Shown piece by piece: positions 9,831-17,806 of a DNA stretch of 20,409 nucleotides; the stretch's first letter is position 1; every line of letters begins with the position of its first letter. The DNA comes from Paramacrobiotus richtersi. Taxonomy: Eukaryota; Tardigrada; Eutardigrada; Parachela; Macrobiotidae. The stretch is taken from assembly GCA_034698045.1 (NCBI GenBank), contig JAQGAU010001234.1, forward strand, positions 1-20,409, written 5' to 3'. The position numbers and the translations under genes are program-made. A model generated the notes under the pieces. The model did no database searches, had not been told where the DNA came from, and worked only from the letters and a program-made list of their open reading frames with translations.

Positions 9831-9969
9831 TGACCATGGCCAGTTTTTAGCCAGGCGTGACCAGGTTTTAGCGTCTGGGTAACCCATGTTTTCCGGTGAC
9901 CATGCCCGTTGGGCATGCCCGTTGGGCATGCCCATGGGCAGGGGCCATGCCCAGGTTTTAGACCCTGCC
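9831..9969 (-). repeat. Right terminal inverted repeat of the MULE
   Basis: This 139-base arm is the reverse complement of 7583-7708 except for about three substitutions and a duplicated 13-base unit (gttgggcatgccc in plus orientation, twice in 9908-9933). It ends gaccctgcc directly before the second catagtgga. Confidence 0.9.
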
Positions 9970-9978
9970 CATAGTGGA
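9970..9978. repeat. Target-site duplication, right copy
   Basis: An exact second copy of catagtgga, lying in the GPCR exon that encodes the start of the third intracellular loop (residues VSTM on the minus strand). Confidence 0.9.
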
Positions 9979-10703
9979 CACCATGTCTTGGGTTCTCCCA
10001 GCCTGTTTCACTCTCGACTGCAACCGAAGCTCGGCAACAATGAATATGCAGGAAATGGCCACAAAAGCAATCGGCGCCAAGAACAGACAACACTGTACGG
10101 ACATTGCCCAAGGCTTCTGGGCATCGGTGTTCAGTTCGCACTTTAACTCCTCACCCGGATCCCGATAGAAATGGGAATCCATGACAATCCCCGGCAGAGT
10201 CCAGACGTTCACGTAAACAAGAGTTCCGCAACACAACACCAGTGCTGTTGTCGGCGAGTGTTTTCGTCGATAACTGTAGGGAAAAATGACAGCCCACAGT
10301 CGGTTAAAAGTGATTAAGACGTGGGCGTGCATGGCCCAACCGGTTACCACTTAATTGCAGTATATGAACAAGTCGCAGACGGCCCAGCTCATTACCCAAC
10401 GGTCGCAGGATAGTTCGTATAACAGGTCAAGCGGGTTTTCTAGTATGACGAAGGACAAGTTGGCTAAAAGCAGGTTGCCAATGTAGATTTTAAAGGATGG
10501 ATTAATGTTTTGATTGGGCCGAAGAAGGCTAATTAGACCGAAAAGGTTCATGATTATAATGCAGGACATAATGCATAATTCGACCCAGACTAACGGTGAT
10601 TCCCACTTAGCAAAGCGGTCGCAGGATTCGTCTAAGAACTTTCATTGCCAGTGTGGTTGTTTTCGAGGATATTAGAACCAAAAGCTGTCATGCTGTAGTT
10701 CAT

Positions 10704-13700
10704 GTACTGTACGCAGACATAATGGTAAGAAAAGGCGAACAGTCTGAGCTGTTCGTTTCCAGAAACAAGCATGTACTCAGCTGATTACACAGCAAGAATT
10801 CAGCAGTTACTGGTTCTCTCACGCTGCGGTTGGCCTACATATGTGACATGACCTTCGAGTGTTAAGCTAAGCACAGCCGTGTAATCAGAACGGAAAGAGT
10901 CATAAGCTCAAAGAAAATGAGTCCCGTTGAGCGGCAGGTGGGCTTTTAACTACTTTGACATTGGATGGTTAAGGAAACGATCAATAACACACTGTTAGCG
11001 GTCGCCTGATTTCAGCATGTGCTACTGCTGCCACCGTGGGCTGTTGGTTTTACTGACTGCTCTTTATGTATTAGCAAAGTAAATAGTCAGAATAGAGAGC
11101 CCCAAGGGCGACCGGGACTAATTCGACGAAACAGTTATAAACTGATGCGTTTCGTTTTGTCCAATTACAGTATATCTCGCGCGTGCGATAAATACCACGC
11201 ATTAAAACAGTGGTGTATACTTTTTCACTTGAGTTTTTCACTTTTCCATGAGTTCACAGTTCGCAGAATTCTGGTTAGAGATTGAGCAAATGATTTTGGA
11301 TGAAGTATTAGCCCAATTCCAGCTGTAGAGGTGCCACTGACTTCGCCAGTGGATACCAAATTAGAAGCGATTAACCAGCTCACATGTGCGGTTATCCTTA
11401 ATTGGTTCACCTCACCGCAGTCGGATTCACATGTTATTCGAACCCAGATACATAGATGCGCAGTTACCCGGAACCCATTACCGGTCACTGTCAGCCGATG
11501 TCACACAATTCCCGCAAAACACGTATACAGCAATTGTCTCGGTTAGACGGTGACTGAACGCTCTTTGGTGTGCTGAAGAAAGTATATGTTTGGGCGCGCT
11601 TACATCTATTATGAACATATTTACCTTGTACATAAATCGGTGCATGTTGACAACAAAATTGGTGACTTGATTTTGTCCATCGTAACGAACAGCCTAATAA
11701 TCAGCCGCTGGTGTAAACTGTCTGGTTCGTCTTTACTGTTCTGATTTCTAAAGAAACGGTTTAGTACGAATAACAAACCAAATATGAATACCTTGCAAAA
11801 GTTTTCACAATAAAAACATCGCGAAAGTCTAATTTCTTATTATATTGTTGTATACATCACTAGTGCTTCCATGTAGGGAGGGAAAAGCAGTATATCAGAA
11901 CATCAGCGAGTTTCAGCGAAACGCCACGAAATCTGATAAAATAATATGCGAATCCGGAACGATTACTATAAACTGACTTGCGGCAGGGAAAATGTGGTAA
12001 AGTGTTACCGGACTGGTGGGATCAGCGTATGGAGCGAAATCTACCAACCGAGCGTCGCCAGTGCGGTGCACGGTTGCGACGTCCTTAGTCGTCGTCCTTA
12101 TGGTCATCGGCGTACTCTTGCCCATTGGTTCTTTCTGCTTTATTTCAGCAGCTAGACATGCATGCCCCGGGTGCATACACCAGTTTCTTTTAACCAATGT
12201 TCTGTGTCCTGCGCGGTAATGTACTAAGAATAGTTATGTGCAGAAAAATACTCTACGGATCAGCCGGATAGAAGGGCCTGTGGTTGAGTTTCAGATTTAC
12301 TATAATACTGATATCATGAAGGTCAGCGATCCGTTTGCATAGTTTTTCAATAGATGGGTGCGACACTATCGTAGCAAATGTGCCGAAATGCACTGCCGTT
12401 GTCAGTAAAAGGCTACTAAAAGCCAATGTGTTAACCGCCGTAGGCCGCTATGCCAAGTTTTTCACATAAGTTAACCAGGAGTTTTTAAAAATCACAGAAG
12501 CAAGATAGCTTACGGATTGGAAAGAGCATGCAAAGCAGTCGGAATAAAGCTATTTAGCTTTATTATTGTGTGCAAGCCTAACTGGCAAAACGGCTGTGCA
12601 AAAAAACTGTGGCATACCGCAGAAATGCTATCAGGCTATCGTTAACCGTTCCCGTACCGCTGGGGAAACGTCTAGGCATGACAGGGATAAACAATCCGCT
12701 GCAAAATACTTCCCGACCACTAATCCATGCCGAACCCGGGTGTCTGATCATAAAAAAAGGTCTGCTTTCTTTGTCGTCTAAAGTCCGAACGACTCTGATA
12801 TTGGACACTGCGTTAGGTCTGGGGCAAATCTTAGGCGGGTTTTGACCGGAAGTTTTTTTCGATGCGAATAACTCTGCTGAATGACAAGTACCAAACAAAT
12901 CCTGCATTCATTTTGAGCCTTATCCAGTAGTTTCTACTACAGGATTGTAGTGAACAGTAGAAGTAGATCGTATGCGATGAATTTAAGCGATGTAGGATCA
13001 TTAGGGGAATCGAGGCAAGAAATCCTAATGCTTCCAGTACACTTTGTCGAAAAATGCTTCTTATACTGTGCAAGCAACGGCCAGATCCCTGTTCTAGCTG
13101 CAAAAGCGTCAGTACTTTCCCTGTATGAGAATTAGAGTAGGCTAAAAGTTGGCCCATTGGTATTCCGATGGATTAAAGTGTGTGGTACGGGAGCGGTAAA
13201 ACAGGCATTCTTGTTAATTCGGGTTATTCAGTTGAAGCGTACGTACAGGTGGTTTAAACATGGAAGTGGTGAAAAAACTGTTACAGAACTGCTGCAGTTG
13301 GGCACTGTTCTGGGCCGTATACATGGTAAAATTGAAAGTATAAAGTGCAGATGCAGGCGGGCACTACGAAGTGCACAGCCAATGAAAGAATTCGAACGAG
13401 CCACTAGAAAAGCTTAGAACTGAAGATCGAGTGCAGCCGAGCGCCAAGTAGTCGCCACCAAGTGGCGGTAGCAACTTCTATCTGTGAAGCGTATAGACTA
13501 ATGAGCGGATATGAGTCCGGTGTGCAGTTGCCGTCCATCGACTTTTTTTTGAGTTCACTTCTACTCAGTATACCGTACGTTTTTTGGGTGTGGGGTGCCC
13601 CAGGCCTTATAGAGAAAAAAAAGCTGTATTTGTATGAAACAACCAGTTGTAAGAAAAGAACTGTCCGGAATTTTCGCGATTTACCAAAGAATTATTTTTA

Positions 13701-16052
13701 ACCATAGTCGTCTATGAGCAAAGTGGTGCAAGCTCCTCAGTAAACTATTCTGTGGCTGCTGAATTTGGCCTATTGGATTTAACTGGCAGAGTCAGTTAAA
13801 TCGTGATTTCATTCAACTCGTGCCATGGCCGAACCTCGTGTTGCCGTACCGACGGCGCCAGGGTTCGCCAGACTACAACGATTCAATTTTGACTAACCAA
13901 CCGGCTAAAAATAATCAGTCCGGAATTACCTTTCCAAAAACTGGCCAGCCATGACGACCGCCGCATATGAATTCGGCCCTGACTCGTGAAACATACGCTA
14001 CAAAGTAATCGCCCGTTAATTTCGCCGAAAATAAGACATTAAACTCGCGCACCCAGAAACAGAAACGAATAAGCGTGGAACGTACAGTATATTCACCTTA
14101 GTGGAGTGCATTACAATTAATAATAGGTAACTTCAGGTTTAGGTGGAGGTGACAGCTTCCAGATGTGACAAAAAAGCCCCATATTGTCCGTTCCTAATTT
14201 GCATGTCTTTGGTACCGTTCGAAAGAGTACAGAGAGTATGTACTACTGTGGATCCATTTTTAAGTCTTTTCAAACGCTTAGCAATAAAAAGTAGCTCCAG
14301 ATGAAAGATATGGCGAACAATGTTTGCGCAATTCCATATTATTGCTGTGAGCCACTACACTACCATGCTTGTTCCCCTGTGATGCCCGTAGCGACACGTG
14401 AATGTGAACATGCCTCGCTTTTTGCTACGTCACAATAGTGTTAAATTACTGTGTTTAAATTTTCGGTGTTCCTTATCGAAATACGCTGTTGTTCCGCCAG
14501 GGGGAATGATTTCTGCCCCCGAGAGGGACTAGATGCACACTCATCTTTAAAACCAGGGAAACACAGATGCATGCATAAGGTCAGAATAGAAGAATCGATA
14601 ATCGTCAGATAATGAGGGGAAAAAGATTTTGTTTCCGGTAGGTGTCTATAATTATACCCCGTTTATTAAGTTCCTTTCTGTAAACTGTAGGTGTTTTACC
14701 GTGTATACAGTAAGAGGAAATATAACTCTCCCCGGAGGAGCAAGATTTTTCGTCGGTTTGTCCGGCCTTGAGACAAATGCTTGTGCAAAATAGGCCGGGT
14801 CGCTGATCAAGAATCTTACTGACTTTTCGCAGTTGTTGAGCGAACTCGCCCGCATTAAAAAAGGCTAAACCCTTGATAAGTTGCTGTTTATGTAAACAGT
14901 AAACCTAAACCATTGTAATACTGTACGACTTACAAGTGATGCCGATAAGTGCCTCGGTTGCACCAGACTTCTGCAATTGATATCCATCGATTGTCTTCAT
15001 GAGTGTCAAACCCCAAAATAATGCATAACTGTGGCATTTTACTTCGCCATATCAACAAACAAATTCTCAGAAGTTCCTCACTGATTTGTAGAACGAATGT
15101 TCGGGAATATTTTCCCAAAACGGAAAAATTCTTCCCGTATTGCATATTTTCCGCGAGTCGTTCAAGTTTGAAGACGCAGATCGAGCCGTTTTGTTACAAA
15201 CTCTTTGTGGTATTGTGCTGATGGCATGCGCATCAAACCAAGCTCTTTTGTATTAATTTTTCGCTTTCGTTGTACATTCAGTAATTGTAGTCCTTCGGAA
15301 TGAGTTGGATGAACGTGGGAAGCAAATATTATGACAGTTGCCAAGCAGTCAGCAACATCTATTCGCCAGGGCAGTTGTTTTCTTGTCATTTGCCCAGGTG
15401 AAGCCTGAATATTAAATAACACCGCGAACGTTCGAATGGAATTTCCCGATAAATAAATTTTGCACCAAATTAAGTTGTCTCCGCAATATCGTGAACGGTT
15501 TAATGTGCTCGAGTTACACATCCACACGGTACAACTACGAAATTACTTGACCTGTTCACAATACTGTAAAAATTATTTTTGAAACCGGAATGCAGTATTA
15601 AGCATGTTCTACAAAAGTGTAAAACCCTTAATCAAAAGAAGCTTTATCTTCAGTTTACTTGAACATATCAGATAATTACTGTGCCAAGAGTTTTCTTCAC
15701 TGCACATAAAGGCTGTTTTCTAACGTATTTGGTGGTTCTGATTGACTCAGCTTCTGCGGCCCGCTACAGCATTCTGTGTATAAAATACACAGATGCGAAT
15801 ACGAGGAAGAAGCGTTTCCAGAAATGTGATTATGAATTAAATATCCGCTGTCAAAACTGGATTCCCATAGGCCATATGTAGCGAAAATGGCTTGACTTTT
15901 AACGTATCCCGTTACTCTCCTGTACCGTATCCATCGGGACCCTTCATTTCTTTTACTTGGTTACTGTGTAGCTATTTGCACAACCATTCAAACATTTTCG
16001 TGCTCTCTGTAAACACGCGGACGTGCCGCGATTAACGTGCATACAACTGACC
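10704..16052. other. 5.3-kb stretch without a recognised gene
   Basis: I find no known protein motif, tRNA, rRNA or clear repeat here. Open frames long enough to notice are 12609-12845 (+) with 12578-12907 on the opposite strand, 13157-13417 (+), 15003-15221 (+) with 14930-15145 (-), and 15162-15527 (-; first ATG at 15521). None matches a family I know, and overlapping open frames on both strands argue for chance. A hydrophobic stretch at about 12055-12150 (+; TSLVVVLMVIGVLLPIGSF) could be a membrane segment, but no start, splice context or homology supports a gene. A CGCCAC-caa-GTGGCG hairpin occurs near 13452. Unannotated exons of a fast-evolving gene cannot be excluded. Confidence 0.5.
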
Positions 16053-16058
16053 TTTATT
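16053..16058 (-). promoter_or_regulatory. Poly(A) signal AATAAA
   Basis: AATAAA on the minus strand, about 150 bases past the stop codon of the gustatory receptor-like gene, is placed as expected for its 3' end. Confidence 0.5.
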
Positions 16059-16208
16059 ACATAAAGATGTATGCAGGCAAATGTTGATCGGTAAAACACC
16101 TTGACCAAAGAAAACCTGTCCGCCATGACGAAAAACAAAAACAATTTGTACATAGATCTGTGGCCCGTTACAATCCTGCGTTGATTTGTTCACGCGGGAG
16201 TTTGAGGG

Positions 16209-17662
16209 TCACGGTTTCGGTTTCCCGCTACGGAATCCGACTAGCGCGATGGCGTAATTGACGAGCAGGCTGAAAACCTAAAAGACAACAAATATTTGGT
16301 TAGTTGCAAGGGTTCTGATTACACACTACGGAGCCGCTGTTGGTGGACCACAGAAATAATTTTGGAGTGCTTTACCGCTTACCGAAATGAAATACGTTTT
16401 ATTTATCCTCAAGGAATTAAGGGCCATAATTGTAGTATTATTTTCAGTGGACTCGTTCAGCAGTCGCTGGCACTGATTCCAAACATTCTGCTGCACTAGT
16501 GGGTCGTCCCTGACCCGCTCTGTCAATGCGATTACTTGTTCCATCTGTAAAATACAAATAACATGTCGCCGTGTACTTTGAACTATAATGATAGAAAACT
16601 TTTTATCACTGCAGCGATGGTTATAATGACTTACGGTACTTCTACAGAAGGATTACACGATTCAGCTGTTTGAGTCCCACTGACACCAGATAGCGCTCTT
16701 ACCTTACTGTTCAACAGGGCTATCAGTGACGTCTGAACCGTGCTGGATAATACTCCAACATAGAGAAACGTTAATTCCGCCTTCTTCATCTTCTCGGTTT
16801 CTGAATTCAGCAACATGCCGAGAATCACTATGCTGCAGATGGTAGCCTGAAGAACGCTGACAAATATTAGCGTTCCAAACGATATATTAATGCTCGTTAT
16901 GGAACATCGCAGGTCGCGATGTCTGTTGTAGCATATGAGCATATTTCCAGGTCCATACGTTCTCCGCACCACAATTTGATTCAAAGTTCGGATAATTTGA
17001 TTGGCTACGTGTACCAACGGCACAAGCCATGCGATCAACACGCCATATGGTAAGGATAGGTAAACATACTGGCAAATGGCAAAGCATATGGAGATAGGGG
17101 CTACGACAATCAGTGTAGTGTTCCAATTCTTATCGTCAGGGAACCGGAAGTAAGCTCGTGGTGTTAACCAGTCAGTTTTGTTCAACATTGTTAGCGATTC
17201 AAACCCAACCTCGCCTAGTGATTCCCCAACTAGCCCGGAAGCAACAACGCCCAAAACCCAAACGGTGCCTGCAATCCAGGAGCGCAGGAACCATTTGTTC
17301 TGGATAGCGCCAAAAAGCTTGTCTTGCAAAAGACCTTGAGTTGCGCGCAGATCAGCTGAGCTTAGCTGAAACACAACCATTATGATTATCCCGTGCACCC
17401 CCACCAGGATCCTCGCAACCGCCTTCAAGAAGGAGAATATATCTAAATCTGCAATCAGTGCCGAATCCTTGCTATCTATCATGGCCGCCGGATTTCCTAG
17501 TATGATTGCCACCTGGTACGCCGCGAGTGTAAGTGACCAGATCACCAACAGAAACGATCGGATGATCGATTTTGTTCGCCAGGGATTCGGCAACCCGAAA
17601 ATATTTAGTAAAACACCATACACTGCCGGCACTCTAAACGAACATTTAACATATGCCTCCAT
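16209..17662 (-). CDS. Gustatory receptor-like seven-transmembrane protein
   Basis: Insect gustatory receptors are ligand-gated cation channels of the sensory neuron membrane, with an intracellular N-terminus. Three exons. Exon 1 runs from ATG 17662 to about 16635-16646 and carries TM1 (SFLLVIWSLTLAAYQVAIIL), TM2 (ILVGVHGIIIMVVFQL), TM3 (WIAGTVWVLGVVASGLVG), TM4 (APISICFAICQYVYLSLPYG), TM5 (FGTLIFVSVLQATICSIVIL) and TM6 (FLYVGVLSSTVQTSLIAL). Between TM4 and TM5 is the family-like loop YNRHRDLRCSITSINISFG. Exon 2 (16544-16383, after TTTTACAG) ends LRINKTYFIS before a GTAAGC donor. Exon 3 (16277-16209, after TTTTAG, phase 0) gives VFSLLVNYAIALVGF and a basic tail. NYAIALVGF is a variant of the family's TM7 signature TYhhhhhQF. 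About 415-420 residues, normal for the family. The longer open frame to 17737 begins with GTG, so 17662 is the first ATG. The exon 1 junction is uncertain: the strong GTAAGT donor at 16634 is out of phase with exon 2 at 16544. Phase-0 donors exist at 16639 and 16645; alternatively GTAAGT pairs with GTCAG at 16510. No break is seen otherwise. Confidence 0.82.
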
Positions 17663-17798
17663 CGCCTGACAACTAACTACTGCTGTATTGTAAAACCGGA
17701 ACACGACAACGGCAAGTTGTAGATTCAGTTTTCGCACAGTGCCGAAAGCAGAAAGCCGCCACAGCTTAAGTTATTCAAGGCTTGTTATCTGCTGCACA

Positions 17799-17806
17799 TA
17801 TATATA
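17799..17806 (-). promoter_or_regulatory. TATA box of the gustatory receptor-like gene
   Basis: CTATATATA on the minus strand lies about 140 bases upstream of the first ATG (17662). Transcription would start near 17770, leaving a 5' leader of about 100 bases. No other gene is visible on this side, so assignment to this receptor is the simplest reading. It is inferred from position and motif only. Confidence 0.45.

Larger units (their letters stand above)
7583..9969. mobile_element. Mutator-like (MULE) DNA transposon, internally rearranged
   Basis: The 2387-base element is bounded by an exact 9-base target duplication and long terminal inverted repeats that begin GGCAGGGTCTAAAACC. Inside is the C-terminal SWIM zinc-finger part of a transposase on the minus strand. 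Long terminal repeats, a 9-base duplication and a SWIM finger together point to the Mutator superfamily (or its Phantom-type relatives). hAT is unlikely: its 8-base duplication does not fit these ends, and no BED or hAT dimerisation sequence is seen. The catalytic DDE part is missing and a palindromic element occupies that position, so the copy cannot be autonomous. The terminal repeats differ by about 3 substitutions in 126 aligned bases, suggesting fairly recent insertion. Confidence 0.85.
7186..10703 (-). pseudogene. Rhodopsin-like (class A) GPCR, split by a transposon
   Basis: This is a seven-transmembrane receptor of the class A type; its ligand is unknown. Reading down the minus strand: an ATG at 10703 gives a short N-terminus with NHT and NES glycosylation sites. 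TM1 (CIMSCIIIMNLFGL), TM2 (GNLLLANLSFVI), ECL1 Trp and TM3 Cys (RWVMSWAVC) follow. NRLWAV stands in the DRY position, then TM4 (ALVLCCGTLVYVNVW) and TM5 (LFLAPIAFVAISCIFIV). The exon stops matching at the transposon (9969), resumes at 7582 and ends at a GTAAGC donor (7540). A 73-base intron (7468-7540) ends in TTTTACAG. The last exon (7467-7186) holds TM6 (FILTSLTCSLIITWTPYEL) and TM7 (YPGSIISTPLL, then a basic tail), with no NPxxY. Defects: in-frame TAA at 10351-10353 in TM3, a one-base frame break near 10632 (or a lost 5' exon, since TTCTTAG there could be an acceptor), and the 2.39-kb insertion in loop 3. With one copy of the target duplication the frame runs straight through the insertion site. 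Confidence 0.85.

Noticed and set aside
7585-9967. Assignment of the transposon to hAT because CAGGG occurs near both ends
   Set aside because: Starting the element at CAGGG leaves no matching 8-base duplication; the exact 9-base duplication fits ends starting GGCAGGG, and the protein has a SWIM finger.
9815-10141. 108-codon minus-strand frame running from the GPCR into the transposon end
   Set aside because: It is a shadow frame of the GPCR exon continued through the terminal inverted repeat; the Gly/His/Pro-rich tail is just the translated repeat.
12016-12219. Hydrophobic segment resembling a membrane helix (+)
   Set aside because: It is a single helix with no family motif. The pyrimidine-rich TTTATTTCAG inside it looks as much like a splice acceptor as coding sequence.
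12578-12907. Open frames on both strands (109 codons minus, 78 and 71 codons plus)
   Set aside because: Three overlapping frames are open at once with no recognisable motif, splice context or codon signal; most likely chance.
15162-15527. 121-codon open frame (-)
   Set aside because: No recognised domain, no promoter or splice partners, and adjacent frames on the other strand are also open. Not called as a gene, but listed in the intergenic entry.
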